A stretch of DNA of 64,000 bases from Cercophora sp. LCS_1 (GCA_036250225.1 JAPZLL010000025.1:434001-498000); one strand, 5' to 3'; shown: positions 23,439 through 34,599, numbered from the stretch's first letter. Program-made: numbers and translations. The notes: generated from the letters alone by a model not told the origin.

Positions 23439-24600
23439 ATGAATCGTTATCATCTCTCGACCTCGTTCTTTGCCGCCTGGCTCTCTGCCCTGGCCACAGC
23501 CCAGGTCGTCGACGTGCCCCCGGGGTTCACACCTGGCGTGAAATGGCAAATTGACATCCAGCATGCCCTCGATACCTCGGCGCCTCTCGTGCCAACTGAT
23601 GCTCCAGTCTGGGACTTGGATCTCTATTTCATTTCCCGCAATCCTGGTACCATCGACTATCTCCGTGTAAGTTCTATGGCCTTAACTACTGTCATTCGAC
23701 ATTGGTGCAAACAGCTGACATCTCCCCAGCGGCAAAACCCCGATGTATTCATCATCTGCTACTTCAACGCAGGCGCCGTTCAGGAAAGTGACTGCGACTG
23801 GGATGAGGTCTGGCAAAAGCCGCCGTATATTGGGCTGCTCGGCAACCCACTGGGTGATTTCCCGGATGAACGTTGGGTCAACATCAAGAACCAGACCGGT
23901 CGAGATCTCATCAAGAAGCGGATCACGGTTGCAAACGAGCTTGGCTGCGATGGAGTTGACCCCGACAACATCGACGGATACCTCGTTGATGAAGACGATG
24001 AGCTCCCTGCTCAAAACAAGGTATGTCGCCCACTCTCATCCTTGCACTTGTGACGCTTCTGACACTTTGTGATCGCAGACAGGCTGGAACCTCTCGGAGC
24101 AAGACGAACTGACCTTTGTCAAAGAGTTAGCCGCGCACGCACACAATCTGACAACGCGACGAGGATTTACCATGCTCATCGGCCAAAAGAACGCCGCGCC
24201 ACTTGCCGAGCAACTCGTCGGTGACCTTGACTTTGCCGTTCTCGAGGACTGCAAAGGCCTCAACGAGGACCCCGAAGACGATCCCAACTTTTGCCAAGAG
24301 TTCCAGCGATATGTCAACGCCAACCCCCCAAAGCCGGTCTTCAGCATCGAGTATCCTCCCACCCTTGGGAACCCCGCAACCGGCGCATGCAACGCCAGTG
24401 GTGCGAACCAGCAGAATTATACCGCTTCGTGTACTCCCAGGCCTGAGACACAGGGGTTTAGCACTGTATTGAAGATACAGGGTGATCAGGGAGAGTTGAA
24501 TGGTTGCACGCAATACTGTGATGGGTTTGGAAGAGGAGTTGTTGTTACGGTCGAGGATGCCCGGAAGGATGAGAACAATTGCACTGCTGGGACGTTGTAA
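23439..24600 (+). CDS. Secreted glycoside hydrolase, GH114-like (endo-alpha-1,4-polygalactosaminidase type)
   Basis: Three exons: 23439-23666, 23730-24020, 24079-24600, both introns phase 0, giving 346 residues. A signal peptide (MNRYHLSTSFFAAWLSALATA) is followed by a TIM-barrel of the GH114/TM1410 type: WQIDIQHALD at the start of strand 1, VWDLDLYFISRNPGTIDYLR, VFIICYFNAGAVQ, WVNIKNQTGRDLIKKRI, CDGVDPDNIDGY with the acidic pair expected at the active site, and LDFAVLEDCKG. Known fungal members cut galactosaminogalactan, a polymer of galactose and N-acetylgalactosamine in the wall and biofilm matrix; the activity here is inferred from family. It converges on the DJ-1/PfpI gene, whose stop lies only 156 bp beyond this stop. 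Confidence 0.88.
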
Positions 24601-24756
24601 TCGACTTTCGTTTCGCTTGGTTCGGTATGAAGGATGAAATGGCTTTCTTGGAAATGTCTGTTTGACAGTAGAAGCGAGCAGAAAGACCGCATGACAGGAT
24701 CGTTCGAAAGGCCCAATGCCATCCATTCTTTCTCTCGCCAATCCAGCGATACTTCT

Positions 24757-25753
24757 TCAAGCGATGATCTTGGTGCCACACTCAAACTTATACCCGACAG
24801 GCCCAACACAATCTCCCAAAGACCGACTCCTATCAGCTCCAGAAACCTGCAAACGTCAGAACGACCCCATTCATCCAACCACAATACTGAACTCACATTG
24901 TGCACAACCGCATACGGATCCCAATGCTCATCAATATGGGGCGAGTACTCCAGCACATTAATCACCGTATCGACCACCTCCGCCCCGTACAGCTTCCTGA
25001 AGAAAGCATACGTCATATCAATCCCAGCAGAAACTCCCGAACTAGTCCACACATTCCCATCCACAGTCCACCTCGCCGTCGGCACCCAGGTGATATTCTC
25101 GCCAAACTGCGTGGCCCACGCCCAAGCCGCTTTATTCGTTGTCGCCCGTCGCCCCTTCAGCACACCTGATTTGGCGAGGCTGGCTGCTCCAGTGCAGACG
25201 CTCAGGAGGTATCGTAGCTCGGGATATCTGGTCGCGACAAAGTCTTCGATGGATGTGTCGTTGTTTTCGTCGAGGACTCGGTTGCCAAACCCTCCGGGGA
25301 CGAGGAGGATGTCAAGCGGCGGGGCATTGTTGAAGGTGTGCGTGGCGACGATGGAGGGCGCTTGGACGGGGTAGGTGGCTGCGGGGAGACCTGGGATCAC
25401 GGGGCCTGGGTTGCGACGTGGTGGTGAGCGGGCCCAGACTGGGCCGGTTTCTTTCCAGATCATGGAGAGGGTCATGTTTTGGCGGCCTGAGAGCTGATGG
25501 CCTGTTAGCACAGAAGGTGGAGGTGTTCATGAAAACACCTACAAGCTGGATGATGTCAAGGGGTCCAATGACGTCGAGTGGTTGGAATCCGGGAAACAGG
25601 ACCTAGAAAGCAGTAAGTAGCTGAGACCAGAGTTGTCAAGATATGGCTTACAATGCCGATTGAAAGAGCATTACTGGTCACTTGAGAGACTGTCAGTGTC
25701 AGCGTGCTTAGGAGTATCGAAACGACGGGGAAGGACGGTGATGGGAATCTCAT
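24757..25753 (-). CDS. DJ-1/PfpI (class I glutamine amidotransferase-like) protein with signal peptide
   Basis: Four exons on the minus strand: 25753-25652, 25602-25543, 25493-24897 and 24846-24757, with three introns of 49 to 50 bp, all phase 0; 282 residues. The first exon (34 residues) is a signal peptide (MRFPSPSFPVVSILLSTLTL). Exons 2 and 3 hold the fold: VLFPGFQPLDVIGPLDI, DILLVPGGFGNR, the nucleophile elbow SVCTGAASLAKSG with its Cys, the ATTNKAAW segment and WTSSGVSAGIDM. The last intron matters: reading through it gives a false extension that overlaps the GH114 gene, whereas splicing gives a normal end (GTKIIA). Fungal relatives are annotated isonitrile hydratase/ThiJ-type, but activity cannot be told from sequence. 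A secretory DJ-1 protein is less usual than the cytosolic form. Confidence 0.88.
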
Positions 25754-26211
25754 GATGGAAGTTCGAAATGTGATCCGTTGGTGTCTGTGAAAAGCCTGGA
25801 GATAGACCTGTATCAAAAACTCTCCCTTTGAAGTGTGCACACCAACCCATTTGTATCGGTGCGTCCATGACTTGGGCCCTGGCTCTTCTTGCACTTCTCC
25901 CACCCAGACGTCTCCGTCCTTCCCGCAGAAGGACCCCACAGATTTCACTTGTTGCTTACGAGACCTCCCCTGGGACAGTTCAGCCGGCGACCTCAATGTC
26001 GAAGGATTAATGACCTTGAGCGGGTTTGCGCAAGATAAGCAAAGGTTTCGCGTTGCTCGGCCCGGGTAAAGTCCGATGGTCACACACATCAGACCGAGAG
26101 CGGTCCGAAGACTCTGCAAACAAATGCCAACTTTGAGCCCTCAAAAGTCCGAGATAAATGCCCTTGACTATTCCGGCCAGACGTTCCGTTGCTGTTGAAA
26201 AGTCTGACCTC

Positions 26212-28141
26212 CTACACAGAATGACGCAACAGTTTGCTCTGCCTCGCCAAAAACAGGACCTTTTCCCGGTCGCCTTCAAAGGTGAGCTTCTTATCCTTCA
26301 TCTCGACGTGGACATAGCGTGGAGATTTCTCCAAGCTCCACCCACCATCTTCGGCGGCTTTGTGTTCGTACCACTGGTGGAAGTCGTTCCAACGAAGTGC
26401 CGTGATCATCGCGACCTCGACACAACACCACGCCCGCTCATAGTAGTCGGGCCCGTCCAAGCTGATGACGACATCGCATTGCGTTATGATGATGGGTAGT
26501 GCGGTTACTCCCTTTGCCGGGTCGTCTTGGTCGACGCATGCAAAGTCCTGGATTCCACAATGTCAGCAGCAAAGGGTTTCGTGGAGATGGGAGACTTACC
26601 ATCCAGATGCACAGCTTCTCCCGGTCAACTTGCGGGTTCTGCACCAGGAACCAGTCGATCGCATCCAGCATCCGATGATACTGCGTGTTGTCGGCGTCGT
26701 CAGGGGTATTGAGGCTCCTGTCCGTGTTGATCCACCTGTAGGAGAAGAAGATGAGGAACTCGACATTGTCGTCTTCGCCATTCTCTCCCAGCTTGAACTC
26801 TTTCACCAGTCCATCGCTAGACCGCGGGAGCCGACCGAACCGTGAGAAGTCAAGGAAGGGAATGAAACTCAGCCTGTCAAACGCAGCGCTTTTCTCCGGA
26901 TCCGCTGCCAATGTCTCCGCATACGCCCTTCTCAACTGCCTGACACAATCCGGGTCCTTCTTGTAGAGAATTGGCCTCAGCTTCTCCTGCAACACCTCCC
27001 GATACCCCTTTCGAATCACTGCCTCCCTCCTCTGTCGCTCAACCTCATCTTCACTCAACCCCGACGCTCTCAGCCCCTCAATCACAATCTCCTCCGTCTC
27101 CCTATCCCCATTAAAAACCGCATAATCAAGCGCAGTGTACCCCTCATCATCCGTAATGCTCAAATCAACACCCAACCCCACAATCTCCCTCAAATACCCC
27201 CGATGCTCAACCGACGGCTCCTTGCACATACCAATAGCAGGCGTCGTGACCCCCAACTCAAAGTCCCACCTCGGCTTCGGATTCAGCTGCACCATCGCCT
27301 CCTCCCTTTTCCCTCGCAACAACAAAGCCCTTGCATGAAAATACCTCGCAAGAGGCAACGCCCCATCATACCAATAATCCACCGTATCCACCGCCTTCTC
27401 CGCCAACACCTCCGCCTCCTCCAACCGTATCTCCTTGCTATCTGGTTCCATCTCCGCCAGAGTCATGAAACAGAGCGAGAGCCGCGAATACCCAATCGCC
27501 TCCCACCCGCGTGCCTGGCGTTCTCTGACCGTGGCACCGTGACTCTGCTTTCCGTCTTCCTCGTCTTGGATGACGAGCGCTAAACGCACCCGTTCACGGA
27601 ATTGGTCCATCGCTAGGTCAATTAGCTTCCTCCCTTCTTCCTTATTGCCGCCTTGCTGCCACGCGTTCCAGCCGAGGGAGTAGTTGACAGCGCCCAAGTT
27701 TCCGACGGCGCGGCACATGGGTCCTGTTAGGCCCATTTCCTTGGCGAGGGTGAATTGCTCGTTGAATGCGTTTTTGGCTTCATCGTTTCGGCCCGTGAGG
27801 CGGTAGACGTTACCTAGCTCGCCGGCGATTTGGATGCGCGGTCTGGCGGGAGGTAAGTGGGCCGACAGATCTAGGGCTTCCTGGAGGAGGCTGATGGCGG
27901 TGGTGTAGCGCCCGGAGAGGCGGTTGATCCAGCCGATGTTGCCGAGGACTTCGTATTTACGGTTGGTTAGCGGGGGGTGCGAGTCGCAGAGGTGGAGGGC
28001 GGAGTTGTAGGACTGAAGGGAGGCTTCGAGGGAGCGTTTGTCCATGAGGATGCGGGCGGAGTCCATGAGGGTTGTGAACTGGGCTTGTTCGGGGGTGGTA
28101 TTGGGGGAGGGGGAGTCGCTTGGGGTTGCGTTGTTGGTCAT
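26212..28141 (-). CDS. TPR/ankyrin protein with C-terminal TIR-like domain
   Basis: Two exons: 28141-26600 and 26547-26212, intron of 52 bp in phase 0; 625 residues from the ATG at 28141. Residues about 20 to 290 contain several TPR-type helical pairs (for example YEVLGNIGWINRLSGRYTTA, IQIAGELGNVYRLTGRNDEA). About 330 to 390 look like one or two ankyrin units (SITDDEGYTALDYAVFNGDRE). The C-terminal 180 residues begin FLIFFSYRWIN, continue with YHRMLDAIDWFL and EKLCIWMDFACVDQDD, then IIITQCDVVISL and DYYERAWCCVEV. This order (hydrophobic strand ending in a short loop, WMDF..., CDVVISL, ER.WC..E) is that of TIR-like folds. I infer a signalling or immunity protein whose repeat region senses and whose C-terminus acts. 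The catalytic Glu of NADase TIRs may be the Glu in CCVEV, which is not certain. Cytosolic; no signal peptide. Confidence 0.75.
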
Positions 28142-28724
28142 TTTGGCGGCCGATGGTAAAAATACACTGGAGCTGTTGATTGCTTGAGGGCGGATACCTA
28201 AGTTGTGTGTTGGAAGTGAGCTCGTCTTCTTTTTGTGATGGTGTTGTAAAGCGGGGAGAGGGAAGGAGTTTGATGCCAAGCAAAACTGCTGAGGGCGCCG
28301 ATGGTGGAGTGGTTGCGCTAAGGCAGGGTGCTCTATCGGATGCCACCTTGTCAGTTCTTCATGCATTTACGGGTGCCTATCTCTGCGCCCTGCGGCATGA
28401 ATCTTTGGCACTTTGGGAGCCGCCGAAGGATCGAGCTGAGAACTGAAAGCTGAAAGCGTGAGACTGTTTCGTTTCACATCTCGGAACCGCACATGTAGCT
28501 GAGGGCTCCCGTCGCCAAGACCATCCTTCGGACCGGTCCCGCAGCTTCATGCAAGGGTCTCGCATCCTACACGTGCCAGGCCCCCCGCATTTCATGCCCG
28601 CGATAAAGCGATGATGGGATCTCAAGAACAGGTGCCTACAGCGGGCCTGCAATCAGTGGTACATTATTGTGACAACAAACTTTTCCCACCCTGAATGAGC
28701 AATCCTACCAATCTGGGAGCCTCT
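28142..28724. other. Intergenic between two minus-strand genes
   Basis: Holds the promoter of the TPR/TIR-like gene and the 3' region of the oxygenase gene. No other gene seen. Confidence 0.4.
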
Positions 28725-30155
28725 CTAAATCCCTGGTGTCGGATCGACATCGTACTCGACCTCAGTCCTGATGACATACTTTGCGCCCTGCCTTACCCCG
28801 GTACCCTCATGCAGCACCGCCGTGGTGTCCCCATGCGGAAAGATTGCCACAGCACCCATCACCGGCCTGATCGGATAGGCATTCAACGTCCCCTCACTCG
28901 CCGACGGCAAGAAATACGTCGTCTCGCCTCCTTCAAACTCGTCGTTGAGGTAGATCAAGAACGTAAAGAGTGAACTCTGCTTCTTGTCCTTTGGCGAATT
29001 GTCGTACACGTACGTGTCGTCAGGCAGAATACCCGACGGCGGCCACGCTCCGTCAATGTGACACCGGTATTCGGCGCCCGGGACGTATCGGTAAACTCGG
29101 AACCGCCTGTTTAGGCCCCGAACCAGACGGCCGCCCATCGACGAGGGGACAAAGGGCGCGATGCGCGACCACAGTGTGTCGTGGAAGGGCTGATCGACGA
29201 CCCAGTAAAAGTTGTGCGCGAGGATGCTGATATCGCCGTCCTCTCGTAGGGGCGCATCAGGAAGAAAGTTGACAGACTCGCCAGCGGCGATAATGGCTTT
29301 GCACTCGCCCGGGGAGAGGAGATTTGTTGTGAGTGAAAGGCCTGGAACTCGTGGGTGTTTGTGATGAGTCATAGAGTGCGGTTCCTCCGCCATGGGAATG
29401 GCGCCAGGGGCCGTGGTGTAGAGGAGCGCATCGTGGTGGTTGGGCGGTTTGCGGAGGGGCCCTGGGGTTGTCTCGATGACGCGGAGCGTCTCCCGTAGAT
29501 TGGCAGGTACCGAGTCGAATAGTGACCCATCGAGCACGGAAGCATAGACTTGCTCCGGTCCTGTCGTAGGTCGAAGATTCCAAACCTCCTGCATGGCGAT
29601 CGGGGAGGGGTCCGCGGAAACAGCAGTGGTTGTGTCGATGGTCCCGGCGACGCGAAGAACGGCATCAAGCACCGTGATAAGTTCTCGCTCCCGAGCGGTC
29701 CGCTCCACCACACCGCCGTGATGGCTTGTAGATACCCCACTGACGACATCCAGATCGCGTACCCACCGACATAGAGCGCCGAGTTTGAGCTCCTCCCCAC
29801 GGATCTTCATCTCAGCAAGGAGGACACGCGCATCTGTGTACTTTCCATCGGCAAGCGCTGCGGTGATGCGACCCGACAAAGTCGTGCATGAGCTGTTCAG
29901 CCCAGTGGCACATGACTGCCGGAAGTCGTAAACTGCAGTTCGGAGATCCTTGCAGGCCTTGGACTTGATGAGATTGGGGTGTTTCGCGAGCTCGTTCAGT
30001 GTGTCGACGGCGATCTCGAGCTCCTCCTGCGAGACGACCGTGTGCAAACTCGTCGGCTCGCCATCGCTGTTCTCGGCTGGAGGAGTGAGTATCTTTGCGA
30101 CCTTCTTCGGGGCCTTGGATTCGGCGTTGCCTTTCCGTTTCTTCGCGTTCGCCAT
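28725..30155 (-). CDS. 2-oxoglutarate/Fe(II) oxygenase, prolyl-4-hydroxylase-like
   Basis: Single exon of 476 residues. The N-terminus is basic (MANAKKRKGNAESKAPKK) and resembles a nuclear localisation signal; residues 30 to 240 are helical and unknown. The catalytic double-stranded helix occupies about 280 to 470. Iron ligands are visible: His 366 and Asp 368 in YRCHIDGAWPP, and the distal His (about 449) in AVLHEGTGV, followed by Lys/Arg in GAKYVIRTEVEY for 2-oxoglutarate binding. FLIYLNDEFEGGETTYFLP is the typical P4H-like core. It should hydroxylate a protein or small-molecule substrate; the substrate is not known. No signal peptide, which argues against collagen-type hydroxylation in the ER. 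Confidence 0.88.
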   Translation of the reverse strand: MANAKKRKGNAESKAPKKVAKILTPPAENSDGEPTSLHTVVSQEELEIAVDTLNELAKHPNLIKSKACKDLRTAVYDFRQSCATGLNSSCTTLSGRITAALADGKYTDARVLLAEMKIRGEELKLGALCRWVRDLDVVSGVSTSHHGGVVERTARERELITVLDAVLRVAGTIDTTTAVSADPSPIAMQEVWNLRPTTGPEQVYASVLDGSLFDSVPANLRETLRVIETTPGPLRKPPNHHDALLYTTAPGAIPMAEEPHSMTHHKHPRVPGLSLTTNLLSPGECKAIIAAGESVNFLPDAPLREDGDISILAHNFYWVVDQPFHDTLWSRIAPFVPSSMGGRLVRGLNRRFRVYRYVPGAEYRCHIDGAWPPSGILPDDTYVYDNSPKDKKQSSLFTFLIYLNDEFEGGETTYFLPSASEGTLNAYPIRPVMGAVAIFPHGDTTAVLHEGTGVRQGAKYVIRTEVEYDVDPTPGI

Positions 30156-30924
30156 GGCTGTGGTGGGGTGTGTTTGGTTGAGGTTGAAAGCGGGGTGCTT
30201 ATCGACGCCTCGAAAATCTCAATTCTCGCCAATCGAGAAATTCGCCGCGATTGGCTGGTTTGGCTGAGGACTGTGCTTTTAGCGCGGGCCCAAGGACTGG
30301 GCTAAAAGGAATAGCGCGATGCCTATTTCAACTTCGGATGGCAGCTCCCGTCGAAGATGCGCTGTTGCGTCCCATTGCATCATCCTCACCGCCTTCGCGC
30401 TCCTGTTGCTGGCAAAGGCAGATACCACCAACCTAAAAGACGGCGCACCTCGCTGGCACCACCGGAGCTATGAATAGGATGGAAGCGCGGGTGTGCAGAC
30501 CGACCGGCCTACGCGATTGGTTGGAAACTGTCAAATAGGAATTGACTGATCCAAAACGATAGGCTGGAGCATTTTCACTGCATTTTTCGCCCTGAATGAG
30601 GCCACCCAGCACCTGCCACCACCCTTTGAGGCCTACCACCAAAAGCCCTGGCCCAAACCAAGCAGACCGTCAGCGCCCCTAAACTCAACTTCAACCTCGC
30701 AGCATTTTCCTCAGGATTAGGCCACCACATCTTGAAGTTTTGTGGCCGTTTTCTTCACCATTTACAGGCAGCACACGCATTTTGACTGCACCCGACTCGT
30801 CTCAAGGCCATCCATTCATCTTCGGCACATGGCACGGACCCATATATTCATCGAGCAACGCCATTTTTGAGAATATTTACAAGGAATTAATCTAGACGAA
30901 AACCACAAACCCTTCTCCTCCAAC
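30156..30924. other. Intergenic, no gene seen
   Basis: About 770 bp between the oxygenase start and the next stop; promoter and 3' regions expected. Confidence 0.4.
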
Positions 30925-31434
30925 CTACACCAGCGTGAACTTGGCCGGCCCAGTGTACACAGTTCTGTACTTGCCCTCCCAGTCGTCGGCAGGCGAGAAG
31001 TAGTCGAGGTTGATGACGGATCCGGTCTTGTGCGCATCGCTGAGGAGGAGGCGGTAGTTGACGGCGTTGTTGGCGAGCGTCACGCGGTTGAAGCGGAAGT
31101 AGAGTTTGGGGTCCTCGCTATCCCAGAACCCGCTGGTCTCGGGGACCTTGGTGCCATTAGTGGCGAGGGTGAACTTGACGGCATCGTCCTCGGGGTGGAC
31201 CTGGATGGATGCGGAGTAGCTGGTGCTGTCAGTGGTGTCTTTTGCTAGTTGACTACCTAGGGTAGAGGAGATTCACTTGATGTGGGTGGCATTCCTGAGG
31301 ACATGGAATCCTGTGACTGTGGCGTTGGCGGTGTAGTGTTGACGGGCGACAAGCTCTTGCTCTGTCTGGACCGGCGAGGCCAATGCTGAGGAGCTGAGGA
31401 GGGCGATGGCCCCGAGGAACGAAGAAAGTTGCAT
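30925..31434 (-). CDS. Small secreted protein
   Basis: Two exons, 31434-31277 and 31225-30925, intron 51 bp, phase 2; 152 residues. The ATG at 31434 is chosen because it opens a clean signal peptide (MQLSSFLGAIALLSSSALAS); in-frame codons upstream lie in a leader. The mature part has two Asn glycosylation sites near its start (NATVTGF, NATHIN) and a beta-rich body (SYSASIQVHPEDDAVKFTLA, LYFRFNRVTLANNAVNYRLL), ending AKFTLV. It has no Cys in the visible mature part. The family is not known to me. A CTATAAG box near 31564-31571 may be its promoter. Confidence 0.75.
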
Positions 31435-32430
31435 CTTGTCCGGTGATTGAAAAATGACTGAAGAGTTTATGTGCTGTTTCGAGGGACAATTGATCGAGAC
31501 GACTTGTAGGAACAGATCACCAAGCTTCACATCCAAGCAACCCCAGGTGCAGGGACCGTCTTCTTATAGCCAAGCTCACGCGCAGTGGACTGACGTTTCT
31601 GGAGCCGAGATTTGGCAAATGCTACCTAGTAGCGAGATGAAGCGCACACCACGCGACAAAGGGAGGCGAAACAGATACCGGGTTGAGAGGCAAATGCAAA
31701 GCGGATGTGGCGACATAGTTTCCTCCACCAATCCAGCTAAGCGTGCGTCACATCGGAGACCGCATCGTGGTCTTGGGTCGAGAAGTCGGGTCTGTCGACA
31801 AGTCTCGGCTCCAGACTTTGGATTTATCCACGGAGCGTTACCACGCTTTTATATTGCGCCTGCTTCCGCAGAGTCGCATCGTGCCTGCAATTCTATTTTT
31901 GTTGACATTTGCCCCCAAATGTCGCACCCGGTCCACGTTCTGGACGGCTCCGTGGTAATTCTCGTCCCGATTCTATCTCTTGGTCTGGAAGCCGTTGCTA
32001 ACACGGCCCCGCAAGGTAGCATCACGTCTGGTGACAATTTCAGGCCACATTCACCCAAAGCTCGTCAACTGCCTGGCATTGACAAAAGGCCCTTTTTTCA
32101 GGGAGCGCATCACCCCGAGGTTCCATTACCGAGATGGCAGTTGCATATCAGGTTCGGTGCAGATGTTTCGAAAATAACCATAAACATTTACCGGTCAACG
32201 CAGCTCATCGTCTTGGGATATCGGAGCCAACCTCGCCCAACCTTATCCGGACCTCGATGATACACAACCGACATTTGCCCGGGCAGGTCTACAGACCCAG
32301 GAGAGATGTCGCTTGTATCGGGTGGATGATCAGCAGTCAATAATCTCCCTGGGGTGACCCCAATACATACCCAAATATTACCACCACCTCGAAACATTCT
32401 TCACGCCGTATTTCTCAAAGTCAAAATCCC
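31435..32430. other. Intergenic, no supported gene
   Basis: About 1 kb. A plus-strand frame covers 31454-32260 but has no family signature and overlaps the leader of the small secreted protein gene. Confidence 0.4.
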
Positions 32431-33212
32431 TCAAGCTTCCAACCTCCCAGCCAATATCTCCTCCTTCCTCCCCTGAAAATACGCAGCCAAATCCGCATGT
32501 GGCACCCAAATAACCCTCATACCAGCCCGCCTCGCAGCCTCAACGCCCGCAGCGCTATCCCCAAACACCAGACACTCCTTTGGCGTGATAGCATCACTCC
32601 CTGATGTCCAACTCGCATTGATAACCTCCAACGCAAGCAAGTAGATATCAGGTGCCGGCTTCCCCCTCCCAGCCGGTATCCTCTCATCGTCACCCAAAAT
32701 CCTCCTCTCCGGCTTGAAGTACTCCATCAATTGCTTTGTCTCCGTCCGCGAGGTCTTGATGTGATAACTGTGCGTTTTCGTCGTAGAAGCAAGTGCCAGC
32801 TCGATGGGCTCTCCGTTGACGTTCGCAGCGTTGCTGAGCTGGGATAAAATGTCCATAGCTCCAGGGAGCGGTTCGCACCGAGTGAAGTTGGCGTAAATTT
32901 CCTCTCGGGAGGTGTGGGCCCAGTCTACGCGGGAGGTGGGGAGCTGGGCCCAGTTGTGGAAGAGGTCGCTGTTAGAGGAGTTGGGAACGCCCATCATTTG
33001 GGCGCGGAGTGAGCGTGGGAGAGGTGGTTTGCGGTACGATTGAAGGAGTTCGTTGATGGAGAGGGTGATGATGTCTTCGGAGTTGATGAGGAGGCCGTCC
33101 ATGTCGAAGATGCAAGCCCTTATGGGCGGGAAGCTGTGGTGTGGTCAGCTTGTGGGTGTCTTGATGGTTGGTTGTTAAATTGGGTAAAGACCTACTCTGC
33201 AGTGGGTGCCAT
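32431..33212 (-). CDS. HAD-superfamily phosphatase, GS1/HDHD1-like
   Basis: Two exons, 33212-33196 (only 17 bp: MAPTA plus two bases) and 33133-32431, with a 62-bp intron; 239 residues. The short first exon is supported because it supplies an ATG and puts FPPIRACIFDMDGLL in frame. Motifs: I, DMD at 16-18 (nucleophile and acid/base Asp); II, LALASTTKTHS; III, GKPAPDIYL with the Lys; IV, CLVFGDSAAGVEAARRAG. The cap between motif I and II is helical, as in the beta-phosphoglucomutase/pseudouridine-5'-phosphatase subfamily. It probably removes phosphate from a small phosphorylated metabolite in the cytosol; the substrate is not predicted. Confidence 0.9.
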
Positions 33213-33459
33213 GGATGTCTTTCTCGTAAATCGGACCAATTTCTTGTGATTTGGTTGGTGTTTGACGATGCTCCATAAGCCCTTGGCTGTTGAGCCTTTG
33301 GGCAGAAAAGGAAGGGGGCCCGACCCGGCTGGGAGATGCGGTGATTTTAATACCCTCGTTTACCTCTCTCATCTGACTGGGCAGTTTCGAGATGCGGGGT
33401 CAAGTCTAGCTGCAAGCAAGATGATCAACGGAGCACAAGGAAGGCGGCGGGAAAACTAT

Positions 33460-33461
<2 letters not shown>

Positions 33462-33490
<29 letters not shown>
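33462..33490. repeat. Poly-A homopolymer
   Basis: About 29 consecutive A on the plus strand, broken by nothing. A shorter A-run is near 33651-33659. Confidence 0.8.
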
Positions 33491-33493
<3 letters not shown>

Positions 33494-33709
33494 GTATTTG
33501 AAGTTACTTCTGCATACCATTCCTGACCCTTCCCAATTCCCATTACTGCGCGGTATGGACTACGTTGCCTCCCCTTCGCCCCAATGTTGCTATCTCCAAC
33601 TGAATAAGTCCACAGTAGGAATCCCCGGCTCATTGTCTCCTTTTCTGGAAAAAAAAAACATTGTCTCCAATATCCTGGTTCTCACTCGCGTGACGGAATG
33701 TTTGTCCCG

Positions 33710-34042
33710 CTATGGAATATAGATTCTGTAAACGTGGTTGTGGGTGTCGTGGAAAAATGTTCCGACTCTGCCGATCGTGGCGTTGAAGTTCCGAGCCTCG
33801 AGCTCATGCTTGAACTCGAAAGCAAACGCGCCGCTGCTCGCCGATGTGTAAACCCGTAACAGCCCCGGTGGGTAGCGCACGTAAAGCCATCTTGCCGGTC
33901 TGTCCACAATGAAGAACGTCGTTTCAGGGTGCCTGGTGTTGAACGCCTGTGCCTCGATGTCTGAGACAAAAATGAGGACGGGAGCCGGGGGATTGAGCGA
34001 CAAGAATGCCCGAAATGGATGTGTGTGTGGATGTGGATGCAT
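33710..34042 (-). CDS. Small unknown protein
   Basis: Single exon, 110 residues, from the ATG at 34042 to the stop at 33710. The sequence has the texture of a real protein: PAPVLIFVSDIEAQAFNT, TTFFIVDRPARWLYVRYPPG, FAFEFKHELEARNFNATIG and the end VYRIYIP, with alternating strands and a helix. A His/Pro-rich start (MHPHPHTHPF) may be leader and an internal start is possible, but no other ATG fits well. No signal peptide and no known family. A GTATATAAAC box about 165 bp upstream supports transcription. Confidence 0.5.
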   Translation of the reverse strand: MHPHPHTHPFRAFLSLNPPAPVLIFVSDIEAQAFNTRHPETTFFIVDRPARWLYVRYPPGLLRVYTSASSGAFAFEFKHELEARNFNATIGRVGTFFHDTHNHVYRIYIP

Positions 34043-34599
34043 GTGATTTCTGTTTTGGTGTTTAGGTGTAGGGGATTTGGACTTTCTGTTTTTTTGGGGG
34101 ACTGCACCTGTTTTCAGTTGAATGTACCTTCTAAGGTATGGGTGCTGATAAAGTCAGGTTCAAGGTGGTAGCGTCGACCGACGCCAGACGAGCAGACCGG
34201 GTTCCGTTTATATACCGCTGAAATGGGCCAAAAGATCATGGATAATGCGTGACAGTTGCGTCATTTGTGTTCTTGGAAATTCTTTAAAAGCACCTTGGTG
34301 ACGTACATGAAGATACGATCATGTGCTCGAGCATGCCACAGTGAGCGAATGGGAATCCCATATGTCCTGATCGAGCTACACCACACATGAACGCATGTTG
34401 GGCGAGCAGCTATGCCTTTTTAGGAACCACCTGCACGGTATCGGATCAGCCGCATCGTCGGCAGCCTGATGACTTCTTGGACAAAATCCCGCACCCGTAG
34501 CCTTCTTCCGTCACCAACTTTCCCCAACTACACGCTCCGTCGTTTTGCAACCCAAAGGACTCCCATCGATATTGCTTCGTTCAGTTGGAATGAGCGGCT
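34043..34599. other. Divergent intergenic region
   Basis: Lies between two genes transcribed away from each other and should hold both promoters. Apart from the TATA box at 34206-34215 nothing specific is seen. Confidence 0.4.
34206..34215 (-). promoter_or_regulatory. TATA box of the small unknown gene
   Basis: Reads GTATATAAAC on the minus strand, about 165 bp before the ATG at 34042. Confidence 0.45.

Noticed and set aside
24486..25511. Uninterrupted 341-codon minus-strand frame for the DJ-1 protein
   Set aside because: It reads through introns at both ends. Splicing 24896-24847 gives a normal C-terminus and avoids overlap with the GH114 gene.
31454..32260. 268-codon plus-strand frame
   Set aside because: Overlaps the leader of the small secreted protein gene and has no recognisable motif.
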